From G963663365 sp963663365 (GTDB taxonomy: Bacteria > Hinthialibacterota > Hinthialibacteria > Hinthialibacterales > G963663365): a stretch of 64,000 nt of DNA. The stretch is taken from positions 434,001 to 498,000 of the forward strand of contig CAXXIH010000002.1 of assembly GCA_963663365.2 (NCBI GenBank). The letters are read 5' to 3'. The notes beneath the pieces were generated by a model that did no database searches, was not told the origin of the DNA, and saw only the letters and a list, made by a program, of their open reading frames with translations. How positions within the stretch are numbered: position 1 is the first letter of the stretch; the number at the start of each line of letters is the position of its first letter. The position numbers and the translations under genes were made by a program. Positions 10,401 through 16,771 of the stretch are shown piece by piece.

Positions 10401-11762
10401 ATCACAACCAATCCAACCGTCCATTTCCAGACAACACTCACAACAATAAAACTTCAGGACAGTCAAAACGGCCCACTGGAGGCACAAGATGTGTTCTACT
10501 ACAGCGGCGGCTGGCATACGTTTGGAAGCGGTTCGATGATCAACGGCGAGATTCAAATGGAACTCCTGCCTTTATCCTATCCATTCCGTTTGAAATATGC
10601 CGATGCAACACAGCAACAAAGCCAAGACATCTCCCAAAATCCAATCGTTGCCTTCCAAACTCGGGATATTACGATGAGGCTCTTCGACAGCCGGGGCTTC
10701 CCCTTGGATGGTGAGCAAGCACAGTATTACAGCGGCGGTTGGCATACGTTTGGTGATGGGACAGTCACAAATGGGGAAACCCATATGGAATTATTGGGTC
10801 TCACCTATCCATTCCGCGTAACTTATGGCTATGCGACACAACAACAGAATCAGAATGTTGCAGAAAATTCCATTGTTCAATTCCATACTGAAAATCTGGG
10901 AATTGAGCTCCGAGACAGCACAAATTCATTGCTCAGCGATGCGGATAGTGTCCAATATTACAGCGGCGGCTGGCGCACTTTCGGGAATGGAGTCACCAGT
11001 GGCGGACAGGTCAATGCCGAGTTATTCCTCCTGACTTATCCCTTCCGATTGACCTATGCATACGCCACCCAACAGAAAAGTCAAAACGTCGCCTTGGCGT
11101 CGCCGGTTGTTTTTCAAACAACCCTATCCACTGTTGAATTGCGGGATCACGAAGGCAGTCTGCTTGGTGAGTCGGACTCGATTGAATACTATGCCGGCGG
11201 TTGGCATACCTTTGGTAACGGAATCACAAGCGGCGGACAACTCAGCACTGAATTATTGCCGCTGAGCTATCCTTTCCGGCTTTCCTATGCGTATGCCTCA
11301 CAACAAAAGACTCAAAATATCGCATCCGCATCAACAACAGTATTCCAAACCACTTTGGTCACGATAGAATTGCGGGATCACGAAGGCGATCTACTCGGCG
11401 AGGCGGATGCAGTTGAGTATTATGCTGGTGGTTGGCACACCTTCGGCGCTGGAATCACCACCAGCGGGCAAGTCAGCACTGAACTTTTGCCCCTGACTTA
11501 CCCCTTCCGATTGTACTATGCATTTGCGTCGAATCAAAAGAATCAAGATGTCAGTGGTGATCCGGTCGTCCAATTCCAAAGCGGTCAAGTGATAGACGCC
11601 TCTCCGGTGGGATTAATTACTCAATACTACGCAGGCGGCTGGCGTACATTCATTGATGGTATGCAGTTGCTTCCCGGCACATACCCATTCCGTTTCAGCG
11701 ATCTACCGCAAGGCAATTATGAGGTCCAAGGAGGCCAAGTTAATACCATTCCAAGTCCGTGA
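1416..11762 (+). CDS. Giant secreted mosaic protein (3448 aa) with kelch, Ig-like, FG-GAP, PKD, HYR, LamG and YYxGGW repeats
   Basis: An AGGAGG at 1401-1406 precedes the ATG. A signal peptide (RR then a hydrophobic run, cleavage expected after VWA, residue 22) sends it through Sec. Domains in order, by residue: kelch propeller ~30-315; five ~92-residue Ig-like repeats opening with PNGGEVWT, 324-810; unassigned beta region to ~930; seven FG-GAP/VCBS units with DVDNDGDLD-type calcium loops, ~932-1268; PKD ~1274-1360; LamG ~1373-1580; second kelch/galactose-oxidase-like array with WEWDGTNW units ~1690-1975; HYR segments around these and to ~2199; first YYxGGW array ~2202-2722; two cadherin/tandem-95-like domains ~2727-2927; second YYxGGW array ~2928-3448. 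All are extracellular binding or structural folds; no catalytic site is recognisable. I see no PEP-CTERM, LPXTG or type IX sorting signal. Likely role (inference): cell-surface adhesion or matrix. A protein with a membrane anchor follows 66 bases downstream. Confidence 0.95.
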   Translation: MNTIRRLILVSVLFAIGTLVWADDGPTPTPIAPATIPWEQHPNLMLDARREISVGVVGEKIYVAGGYYGGHTLGLRIFDTNTGIWSYGTSMSSSHLMTLNDGASWNNLFYVTPGHQSPTFFEYYDPSLDSWSELPSKPIGRTDDSVTAVGDGKIFVLGGLYSNAVDIYDTASATWTVGAPMPMGLNQCTPCYVDGKLYVFGGGNSGSTHVDTLYIYDTVNEEWHEGATMPGTRVAAYAIPYGNHIFLIGGNPGNKVWIYNRISDVWQTATDIPRMRHYGAAARVGDIVYVLGGTDGYGGSAQSVVDMFDLTQVTGLSEPIDIPALEIVSPNGGEVWTAGTSQEIIYQVTGAVSAVDLDVDYDGIGTTWNSIASGIPASGTYAWTVPPVYSNTCQMRVCDASNSAVSDTSDGYFTIVPTPTPTPPITVVIPNGGEVWTVGETEEISYSVADTISSVSLEINYDGNGIAWDLIAGGVPASGTYAWTIPLVYSNQCRVRVTDASNSAVWDRSDDNFTIRPPLAPTSSLEISAPNGGEVWTAGTTEEIVYYVTDTISAVDLEVDYDGMALTWHPIASGIPASGTYTWMIPPIYSNSCLVRISDVSDSAVWDISNNHFTIVPPPAPTLEIVSPNGGEVWTAGEIEDIVYHVTGSISAVDLEVDYEGMGMTWDSIASGIPASGTYSWTIPPVYSNTCLVRISDASFSSASDVSDGNFAIVPQPLIEVVTPNGGEEWTSGTIKEIVFNATVSISVVNLDIDYDGIGMTWDSIASGVPASGTYAWTVPEIYSNTCLVRVSDASNNTISDISDNTFSIVPPVPVLPLVASVAPSQNSIDAASASVTLAVFTTPMVIPTASAFTVRTEFRGNFPGVITGVGTDTLEFHPSEFSLPGEKVEVSLAIGLQSADLISLATPFVWQYASAAGIGPGAFSAEVLAFGSTNAATASILFGDVDNDRDLDLLVGRYGEQDSVYLNHGNGNFVAGPIIGLTSEQTSAVAFGDVDNDGDLDAAVGIENGQNVIYLNNGMGAFDAGTINFGLGNDSPSSMEFGDADGDGDIDLFVGNVWPYPQNLVYLNDGAGNFNDSHAFGPSYDWTRSIAVGDVDNDGDLDIAVGNIDQQLSRIYLNDGLGNFDSGTLTFGGYGDQSYALAFGDVDGDGDLDIAEANLGLQNVVYLNDGQGHFDVTRAFGSGSDNTLDVLFGDVDGDGDLDIVAANQFSESSVYLNDGAGNFSQGDIFRPADTTPIYVALGDVDGDGDLDLAQGIQSQQAIIALNSLGTPPNQPPVANAGEDQVVECSSPSGASVVLDGSASYDPDGGILEYNWEGALGPVSGVTATISLPLGTYDYVLSVTDGIDSSTDSVRITVEDTTPPEIICGNMQGLTAYWPFDGDAHDESGNGYDGTIYGAQTAQGIFGQGYHFVPGTYIDSNYAPVIQPEESISISSWVKMPSYHDPGYIWGLEKTATDSLCLYIPFFDCLAGFTYSGSGLPGVGVFGPDVLCDGMWHHFTAVKDADQGAALYVDGLLVAGMPGSTGTINASNPSTLFLGGNNHDGTLWTDEFSETTITLDEIVIFERALDSTEIQMLAMDGNSNGVIDFWEQNNDIVAEAENSSGAVVTYPTPTVSDNCDPSPVVVCAPSSGSLFPLGDTIVSCTATDMSGNIASCSFTVSVVDTTAPDIECPADLIVECEGGGQQSEPEWELSQPADNPGPRELHALAYDSLRGEVVLFGGRGTSASGLDETWVWDGMNWEQKQPSIKPSGRKRHAMVYDSARDRVVLFGGTSFLNDTWEWDGTNWEQKHPLTMPDGRENHAMAYDSTRGRVVLFGGYNGSQHVGDTWEWDGTNWEQKYPVESPSPRTIHAMAYDSARNRVILFGGGSPSDEMWEWDGTNWQEIHPVTRPSARGDHGMVYDSARDRLVLFGGGGTPDYLGDLWEWDGTNWEEIHPMTSPCARNSVRMVYDSLRGRVVLFGGYASGQLSDTWELIADPTGTVVTYATPVVFDICDPDPTVECYPPSGSLFAGGDTIIDCTATDASGNSSNCSFIVSVTDTTPPVIILNGDSEITLECCESDYIEFGAIATDICDPNVPVVIGGDVVDVCSPGTYLISYDAADDCGNAAATIIRTVYVVDQTPPDITCPDDISVQTQDASGAEVTYPLPSVSDICDPSPTIVCDPPSGSLFPVGTTIVDCTATDACGNESFCSFAVTVEAPSNDILILLRDSFGYGLSGGTAQYYSGGWHDIPGTTDINGELQFTKPAYLDGTVPFRITYAYATQQKSFNITNNPTVLFQTTNVAMRLRDSQGGSLDAQNVFYYSGGWRTFGNGVMTNGEIRMELLPLSYPFRLTYAFATQQKSQNVALDQTVSYQTKDVIIKLEDSCGNPLDGETVQYYSGGWHAFCDGTMTNGEAHMELLSLTYPFRMTFGDAKQQKSQNVGEDATVVFRTTSTTIELRDHEGDLLSEADSVEYYSGGWHTFGNGVTIGGQVGAELLPLSYPFRLSYAHASQQQSQNIASASTVVFQTTSTTIELRDHEGNLLSEADSVEYYAGGWYTFGTGVTSGGQVCTELLPLSYPFRLSYAHALQQQSQNIASASTVVFQTTLVTVELRDHEGDLLGEADTVEYYAGGWYTFGAGVTSGGQVSTELLPLSYPFRLTYAHTSNQNSQNVDIDPIVIFQSGQIADTSFVGSITQYYASGWQPFINNMQLLPGTYPFRFSDQPQGNYEILGGQINYIPNPINESNDAPVAEGQSVSLLEDTSIGITLTASDTENDPLTYILLSEPSLGLLSGTPPNLTYTPNPNAYGNDAFSFKVHDEFAVSNPATVNIAVIPVNDPPSFTIGSSLTVNAGDGTQTIPQWAEQISAGAVNEASQTLSFDLIADNPGLFASLPMIDATGTLSFTPAPDANGLTVVQVTLHDNGGTLNGGLDTSPTTSFTLNIQPDNQNIVIRLLDSQDSGLSGGTAQYYKGGWHNIPGSTDGNGELLFTKPEDLENTIPFRLTYAYATQQKSFNITTNPTVHFQTTLTTIKLQDSQNGPLEAQDVFYYSGGWHTFGSGSMINGEIQMELLPLSYPFRLKYADATQQQSQDISQNPIVAFQTRDITMRLFDSRGFPLDGEQAQYYSGGWHTFGDGTVTNGETHMELLGLTYPFRVTYGYATQQQNQNVAENSIVQFHTENLGIELRDSTNSLLSDADSVQYYSGGWRTFGNGVTSGGQVNAELFLLTYPFRLTYAYATQQKSQNVALASPVVFQTTLSTVELRDHEGSLLGESDSIEYYAGGWHTFGNGITSGGQLSTELLPLSYPFRLSYAYASQQKTQNIASASTTVFQTTLVTIELRDHEGDLLGEADAVEYYAGGWHTFGAGITTSGQVSTELLPLTYPFRLYYAFASNQKNQDVSGDPVVQFQSGQVIDASPVGLITQYYAGGWRTFIDGMQLLPGTYPFRFSDLPQGNYEVQGGQVNTIPSP
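2386..3846 (+). repeat. Five tandem Ig-like repeats, ~95 codons each
   Basis: Units begin near 2386, 2692, 2989, 3283 and 3571. Each opens with PNGGE(V/E)WT, carries a Y-D-G motif followed by W, then GIPASGTY(A/T/S)W and YSN-C-RV/RI-DAS, and ends in F-I-VP. The linkers of the early units are Pro/Thr-rich. The fold resembles the Kre9/KNH-type domain seen in bacterial and archaeal surface proteins (family knowledge). Confidence 0.85.
8019..9582 (+). repeat. YYxGGW repeat array 1 (seven units)
   Basis: Seven units of about 75-80 codons, the last about 58. A unit runs: short strand with ELRD-H/S-G, then YY(S/A)GGW, a T-F-G-G turn, ELLPL(S/T)YPFR, an aromatic-A-A-QQ-SQN stretch and VVFQTT. The first unit is longer, with a GGTAQYY start and IPG instead of TFG; the seventh is short and contains LLPGTYPFRFSD. 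The shape resembles the carboxypeptidase-regulatory/Cna-B class of beta sandwiches (inference). Confidence 0.88.
10197..11759 (+). repeat. YYxGGW repeat array 2 (seven units, C-terminal)
   Basis: The order of unit types matches array 1 one for one: a long GGTAQYYKGGW opener, two units with FYYSGGW/QYYSGGW, three E-A-D-x-V/I-EYY-type units and a short closer with LLPGTYPFRFSD. The protein ends right after the closer (NTIPSP then TGA). This points to duplication of a whole seven-unit block rather than independent growth of two arrays. Confidence 0.88.
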
Positions 11763-11828
11763 CAAATCTGAAAACAGATCGACAAGTACGCTATAGTTGG
11801 TTAATCTAGTGTTTAAAGGGAAATCAAT

Positions 11829-14252
11829 ATGCGGTCTTTATCCTGGTTTTCAGGTTTGTTGATTTTGGCAGCCGTGGTAATCGTTGGCGCGATTTTATTG
11901 CTGCCATCATCTTCCCAATATAACAAGCAAGCGGCAGGTAGTGGGCAAGCGGAAAATGCGGAAAAATCTATCAGCGCGACATCGATTCCGGAGGAAGATA
12001 TCCTTCCGCCCACTCGGCAACCGCAGAAGACCGAGGAACAGACTTTACCAAATGAACCAACCGTAGCCATTGATTCAGCACCGCCGGAAATAACCCCTTT
12101 CCCGACGGCCATGTCGATTACCTCCGGTACGTTGGCGGGAATCGTAAAAAACGTCTCCGGTTTTCCTCTCAAAGGGGCAACTGTCGAAATTCCGGGAATA
12201 AGTTCTACTTCTTCAGAAAGAGATGGGAAATTCAAACTCATCGATGTTCCTGTTCAATCCTTCGATCTGAACATATCACTTCCGGGCTATTATCGTGTCT
12301 CAAAACAAGGCATTACTCTTCCCCACTCTCCAATCGAGATTATTTTGGTCGAGCAAGGCGCCTTGGCCGGACGTGTCCAGGATCAGTTTGGCCGACCGGT
12401 GGCAATGGCAGAAGTATCGGCAAAGGCCTTGGAAAAGAAATGGATCAAGAGTTATAAAACCAACAGCGCGGGATGGTTTTACGAGTACAATCCACCACAA
12501 GATAAAATACATGTGCAAGCACAGATGACCGGATTTGAAAAATCCGGTCAATCAGAAAAAATCGTCGATTTGCAGGTACCGGAACAAATTCTCCTTACTC
12601 TGGAACTCGAGACGTACTCTATTTCAGGCAAAGTCATTGAAAAAGACAGCCATGAGGCCGTCTCAGGATTTCACATCACGATAAGCAGAATACAAAACAC
12701 ACCGGACATTCCAAATACATGGCAAGCGGCATCATCTCCAAATGGGGATTACTCAATTCAAGATATGCCACGCGGCCATTATGCAGTGGCCGGAATTGCC
12801 TCACAAAACGCAGAATCAAGTTGGGTAATTCCGCAAGATCAAGCGAGGCGCACGATCACAGTCGCTGGGCATGATGTTGAAAATGTGGATATTGAAGTTA
12901 TCCGCGGAATCGTAGTCAGTGGACAAGTCAAAACCAAAGACGGGCAACCTGTGGAAGGAGCTCAAATCGGTGAAACATTGCCCGGAATAGAATCGGTGCA
13001 AAGCGATGCATCGGGATATTATCGCACAATAGCAGAACCCGAGGTTCAAATTGCCGCAGAGCATCCAACACTGGGCGCAGGATACAGCAATCCTGTACCT
13101 CGGCAATATCAAGGAGAAATAACCGGGCTGGATATTATACTTCAAGGTCCCGGAAGCGTTTTCGGTAAAGTGACCGATCCCCTGGGCAATCCAATCGAGA
13201 ATGCAGCGGCCTACCTGGAAGACAGAGCACGAGGCCATAAGTGGGAAACGGTAACGAATGAGGAAGGCATTTATTCTTTTGATGTTGTCCCTGTTCTAGC
13301 ACAAGATTTATCACAACATGAGGGAACACATACGCTGCAAATTTCCAAAGAGGGATACTCCATGGTTCAGCGGGAAATCATGGTCTATTCGGAGGAGGTC
13401 AATACGATTGACGTGACATTGCAGCCAGGGGGCACAATCAGGGGCCAAGTAACAGATTCATCACAGAAACCGGTTGAAGGAGTCCGTGTCACAACGTATT
13501 CACCGGTGGGACAAGCCGTCACCGCCACAACAGATATCAACGGTGTTTATACTTTGGAGTCACTTCCTGAAGGTGTTTACGACATCCTTTTCTATTACAA
13601 ATCCAGTCCTCCTCTTACGGCGGCCTTGTACCGGATTGAGGCAGGTGAAGGCCAGGCTCATGCAACACTATCAGCAGGCCGGGCTGTCGTGAGCGGAGTC
13701 ATACGTAACCGCCAAAACGGAGCGCCTGTTACCAATTGCACATTAAGTATCCAAGGGAAACCATTGGGACAAACGGAAAGCCGCTTTGTAATCACAAAAG
13801 AAATGCGATCCGATGATGGGAGGTACTTGGTTGAGCTAAGCGAGTCTGCCAGGTACCGTTTTTTGTGTGTGGCACCCAATTATCGTCCGGCGAGTTTGGT
13901 ATTGACTGTAGCAACACAGGAGCAGACTCCGTATGTTCACGACTTCGAACTTGAACCACAAGACAAATTCGGAGCCATCACAGGAATTCTGCGATTGGAG
14001 CCGGGTATATCATTGGCCCGCGTCGAAGTTGTTGGAGTACAATCTGTACCCGTTTACGGTGAGATGTTTCTGGTAGACAAGATACCTGCCGGTCAACATG
14101 ATTTAATGTTTTATTTGAGAGATGAAGAACGCTTGTTCGATCACCCTGCCGGAATATTGACCTCTATAGAAATCAAAGACAATGAGACAACAGACTTGGG
14201 AGAATTAAGCATCAACTCATTGGATTCATGGTATCGGCCTGCATCTCAATAA
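11829..14252 (+). CDS. Membrane-anchored protein with carboxypeptidase regulatory-like repeats (807 aa)
   Basis: The N-terminus has a short positive start and one hydrophobic helix (~residues 5-24, LLILAAVVIVGAILLL) with no clear signal-peptidase or lipobox site, so it is probably an inner-membrane or uncleaved anchor. A Ser/Glu/Pro-rich linker follows to ~95. The rest is a row of seven to eight beta-sandwich units of the CarboxypepD_reg type, each with a G-x-V-x-D/N-x-x-G-x-P-V/I-x-G/A-A strand pair and a D-x-x-G-x-Y/F turn, e.g. GRVQDQFGRPVAMAEV and GQVTDSSQKPVEGVRV. Such units are binding or spacer domains. It starts 66 bases after the giant gene with AAAGGGA before the ATG, so the two are probably co-transcribed; it may anchor or scaffold its partner (inference). 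No enzyme domain is visible. Confidence 0.93.
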   Translation: MRSLSWFSGLLILAAVVIVGAILLLPSSSQYNKQAAGSGQAENAEKSISATSIPEEDILPPTRQPQKTEEQTLPNEPTVAIDSAPPEITPFPTAMSITSGTLAGIVKNVSGFPLKGATVEIPGISSTSSERDGKFKLIDVPVQSFDLNISLPGYYRVSKQGITLPHSPIEIILVEQGALAGRVQDQFGRPVAMAEVSAKALEKKWIKSYKTNSAGWFYEYNPPQDKIHVQAQMTGFEKSGQSEKIVDLQVPEQILLTLELETYSISGKVIEKDSHEAVSGFHITISRIQNTPDIPNTWQAASSPNGDYSIQDMPRGHYAVAGIASQNAESSWVIPQDQARRTITVAGHDVENVDIEVIRGIVVSGQVKTKDGQPVEGAQIGETLPGIESVQSDASGYYRTIAEPEVQIAAEHPTLGAGYSNPVPRQYQGEITGLDIILQGPGSVFGKVTDPLGNPIENAAAYLEDRARGHKWETVTNEEGIYSFDVVPVLAQDLSQHEGTHTLQISKEGYSMVQREIMVYSEEVNTIDVTLQPGGTIRGQVTDSSQKPVEGVRVTTYSPVGQAVTATTDINGVYTLESLPEGVYDILFYYKSSPPLTAALYRIEAGEGQAHATLSAGRAVVSGVIRNRQNGAPVTNCTLSIQGKPLGQTESRFVITKEMRSDDGRYLVELSESARYRFLCVAPNYRPASLVLTVATQEQTPYVHDFELEPQDKFGAITGILRLEPGISLARVEVVGVQSVPVYGEMFLVDKIPAGQHDLMFYLRDEERLFDHPAGILTSIEIKDNETTDLGELSINSLDSWYRPASQ

Positions 14253-14374
14253 CCTCTCTGTCACTACATTTCAGAATTAACAATTGCATTACGAGTATTG
14301 CCGATACGCCTTTATGCTTAGAAAAGAATATTTTCAGTTCATACAAACCAGACTGTCTGCTCACCCCGTACATA

Positions 14375-14434
14375 GCCCGGGGGAAACAAGGATATCCCCC
14401 AGGCCATGCACATTCCCCTCAACATTTCAGCGAT
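14375..14434. repeat. Direct repeat A, distal side of the beta-helix gene
   Basis: About 60 bases, matching 16224-16282 in the same orientation. Shared blocks are GCCCGGGGGAAACA, ATCCCCC, CCATGCACA and ATTTCAGCGAT. A GGGGG/CCCCC dyad lies inside. The stop codon of the beta-helix gene (TGA, 14429-14427 on the minus strand) falls within this copy. It may also act as a hairpin terminator between the two converging genes. Confidence 0.7.
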
Positions 14435-16178
14435 AAAGTTGCCACGCTTCGACTGTCGACATTTCAGATTGTCTCAACAGACTGCGGTTACCCGGCCCGC
14501 CATAGGCGCCCATGTCGTTGTGCACCGCTCCCAAACCCGGTGGGAAAAAACCATCGTTGAAATCGGGGCTAGGATTGCCTGCGTCGATGCAAGGAGAATT
14601 GTCTTGCAAGCGATAATCTCCGTTTGTGGGATCTACGAATAATGGATCGGCTTCGATGTTACCCATTCCCGTCCAGCCGCCTTCGATGCAGCTGTAGGTT
14701 ACTTCTGCTCGGCCCGTAATTTCGCGCCTCGAATGCCCGGGATTCCAGAGAATGCAGTTACTCAAAGACGCTTGCGATGCATCCGGAAATGAACAACCGT
14801 ATCCCTGATTCCCCGCGATGGTGCAGTTCACCAGGGTAGATTCGCTTGGCAGGTCACAGGCCACCTCGCAGGCGTTCCCGGCAATAACACAATTGGTCAG
14901 CGCAGATGATGCACCCCACGCGCTTACCACGGCAGAAATACGCGCAGAATTTCCGGTGATGATACAGCCGCTCAATACGCATGATTCAGTGAATCCGAGA
15001 ACGGAAGTGTCGTCCGAGGAGTTTCCACTGATCGTGCAATCGAGCATTATGAAATTTTCCCCGCACACTGCACCCCGATAGCCGCCTGTGTTGCCGCTAA
15101 TCGTACAGTCTTTAATCACCGATGGTGCCGGGGGATCGAACCCTCCAGTCCAGAGCCCTCCCGCGCCGCCACCGTTGTTACTGATCGTGCAGTTTTTGAT
15201 CCAGCCGCTTTGCAGGTAACAACCGCCTGTTTCCCCCATCTCCGACACGATGTTTCCATCGATCGTGCATCCATCAAGAGTCGATATGCCGTAGCAGGTC
15301 ACACCTCCAGCCGCGTTAAAAAAGCAACCTCCGGCTTCTTGAGTGTTTTCGCAAACAGAGCAATCGGTCATGGTGATATTTCTGCCAAACACACCACCAC
15401 CACAATAGCCATAGTTGTGAGAGATTGTGCAGTCGACAAGCACCAATGAAGCAGGTGAATCATAACTTGAAACTGATAATACCCCACCGCCCAAAGCAGC
15501 AGCATTTCCGCTGATGGTGCAATTTTCAAAAATGGCAGAAGACACATGTGAGCAAATAACTCCGCCGCCTTCACCCCCTTGCCAATTCCGGTTTATGACC
15601 GTGTTATTTGTGATGATGGAATTGGTGAATCTCACGGACGACTCTTCCGAGCAGTATATTCCACCGCCATTCCGTGCTGTATTTTCGGTAATTGTACAGT
15701 TGTCGAGCGAGCAAGAGACTTCCGCCGGGCAATACACGCCGCCTCCATCGGCTCGGCGGGAATCGCCACCCGTTACGGTAAAGCCATCCAATGTCGTGTG
15801 ATCTGCAACCGTCACAACCGTAGCATAGAGACCGGTTGCATCAATGATTGTCTCGTTGGCGGCCCAATTGCGCGCTTCACGGGTCTCTTCCCCACCGAGA
15901 AAACCTCCATAGAGCGAAACGTGCGGCTTCAGCTCGACCGATTCCGGATAGCGTCCGGAAGCCACCCAGACCTCGTCGCCAGTCGTTGATTGAATCACCC
16001 CTGAAGAAATGGTGGTACATGCATTCTCCCAACTGGTCCCGCTGGCATCACCGGTTGCATCTTGAGAAACATAGACCACTTCGCCGAGGGCAACATTTGA
16101 CTCACTAGCGGCGAGAATACCGATAATCGCCACCACCATTAGGAGTTCAATCTGACTGAAACCGTTTTTGTTAATCAT
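14427..16178 (-). CDS. Parallel beta-helix protein with a type IV pilin-like leader (583 aa)
   Basis: The start is taken at the ATG at 16178 because GGAGGTG sits 5 bases before it; a TTG 12 bases upstream overlaps that Shine-Dalgarno. The first 25 residues are a class III (prepilin) signal: NKNG then FSQIELLMVVAIIGILA, with Gly at -1 and Glu at +5. Right after it comes VVYVSQDATGDASGTSWENA, the usual opening of secreted parallel beta-helix (PbH1/polymorphic-repeat) proteins, followed by roughly 20 coils with N/D-CTI-x-GN motifs. The end, with NGDYRLQDNSPCIDAGNP and DMGAYGG, is typical of this family. Such proteins are normally Sec-exported; here a pseudopilin leader has taken the place of the signal peptide. 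It is read toward the carboxypeptidase-regulatory gene and lies between copies of a direct repeat. No catalytic residues of polysaccharide lyases are evident. Confidence 0.93.
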   Translation of the reverse strand: MINKNGFSQIELLMVVAIIGILAASESNVALGEVVYVSQDATGDASGTSWENACTTISSGVIQSTTGDEVWVASGRYPESVELKPHVSLYGGFLGGEETREARNWAANETIIDATGLYATVVTVADHTTLDGFTVTGGDSRRADGGGVYCPAEVSCSLDNCTITENTARNGGGIYCSEESSVRFTNSIITNNTVINRNWQGGEGGGVICSHVSSAIFENCTISGNAAALGGGVLSVSSYDSPASLVLVDCTISHNYGYCGGGVFGRNITMTDCSVCENTQEAGGCFFNAAGGVTCYGISTLDGCTIDGNIVSEMGETGGCYLQSGWIKNCTISNNGGGAGGLWTGGFDPPAPSVIKDCTISGNTGGYRGAVCGENFIMLDCTISGNSSDDTSVLGFTESCVLSGCIITGNSARISAVVSAWGASSALTNCVIAGNACEVACDLPSESTLVNCTIAGNQGYGCSFPDASQASLSNCILWNPGHSRREITGRAEVTYSCIEGGWTGMGNIEADPLFVDPTNGDYRLQDNSPCIDAGNPSPDFNDGFFPPGLGAVHNDMGAYGGPGNRSLLRQSEMSTVEAWQLYR

Positions 16179-16223
16179 GTTCACCTCCAAGCCTTAACAT
16201 ATATACTAGTTCTTTTCCCCACG

Positions 16224-16282
16224 GCCCGGGGGAAACAGGGACATCCCCCGGACCATGCACACTCCATCGAAATTTCAGCGAT
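16224..16282. repeat. Direct repeat B, upstream of the beta-helix gene
   Basis: Second copy of the ~60-base repeat described at 14375-14434. Here the dyad is a perfect 7-bp stem, CCGGGGG and CCCCCGG around a 12-base loop. It lies 46-104 bases upstream of the beta-helix start. Confidence 0.7.
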
Positions 16283-16479
16283 TGCATTTTCAATCTTTAG
16301 AGGAGGAGATATTGTTTATCTGCATCGCTAAAAATTCCGGATCAAGTTTTAATACACAGTGTCTACAAATGGATCAAAACCTGTCAGTCTCTAAGATCGC
16401 AGAGGCATATACCCTCCGAGAGAGCGTATTCCCCAACGTTGTCAAAAACATTTTGAGGAGAGTCTGGATTCTCGCCATT

Positions 16480-16493
16480 GGGAAAATCCCTAT
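16480..16493. promoter_or_regulatory. GGGA/TCCC dyad site 1
   Basis: GGGAAAATCCCTAT; on the minus strand it reads ATAGGGATTTTCCC. It shares its core with the two sites at 16583-16620. Candidate operator of the neighbouring NarL-type regulator (inference). Confidence 0.35.
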
Positions 16494-16582
16494 TTTTTTG
16501 AGAAAAATCACCTAGATAAACCATTTAGTCGCATCCGGAATCCAATTTCAAATCCGCACGAATTCCAAGAGCAGCAAAAACC

Positions 16583-16620
16583 TAAGGGATTTTCCTTTCA
16601 TGAATAAGGAATATCCCTAA
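16583..16620. promoter_or_regulatory. Paired inverted GGGA/TCCC sites 2 and 3
   Basis: TAAGGGATTTTCCTT at 16583-16597 faces AAGGAATATCCCTAA at 16606-16620. The arms form an inverted repeat matching at 13 of 15 positions around an 8-base spacer. This is the layout expected for a dimeric LuxR/NarL-type binding site. It lies about 150 bases upstream of the kinase start. Confidence 0.4.
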
Positions 16621-16771
16621 CCATTGAGTGTTCTGATTTTCGGTATTCTTTCCCATTAGATAGCACCTCTCATGTGCAAGATTCGAGCGCCGCGCGGACT
16701 AAATCATGCATCTTGGCACATGGCACGGTTAGGAGGATAGTTTATGGGTGAAGAATGGCGGTGAGAATTTA

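Larger units (their letters stand above)
16283..16771. other. Intergenic region between beta-helix gene and sensor kinase
   Basis: No gene is supported. An 86-codon frame from 16255 starts inside repeat B and has no family features. The region holds three GGGA/TCCC dyads (listed separately) and, just before the kinase, AGGAGG (16731-16736) followed by an ATG at 16744 that opens only a six-codon frame, MGEEWR, ending in a TGA at 16762-16764. Confidence 0.6.

Noticed and set aside
14375..16282. Integron-like cassette with attC sites at the repeat pair A/B
   Set aside because: The repeats have a simple GGGGG/CCCCC dyad and I found no GTTRRRY/RYYYAAC core pair, and no integrase gene is near.
16255..16515. 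86-codon frame after the beta-helix promoter
   Set aside because: Its ATG lies in repeat B, there is no ribosome site or family feature, and it covers candidate regulatory DNA.
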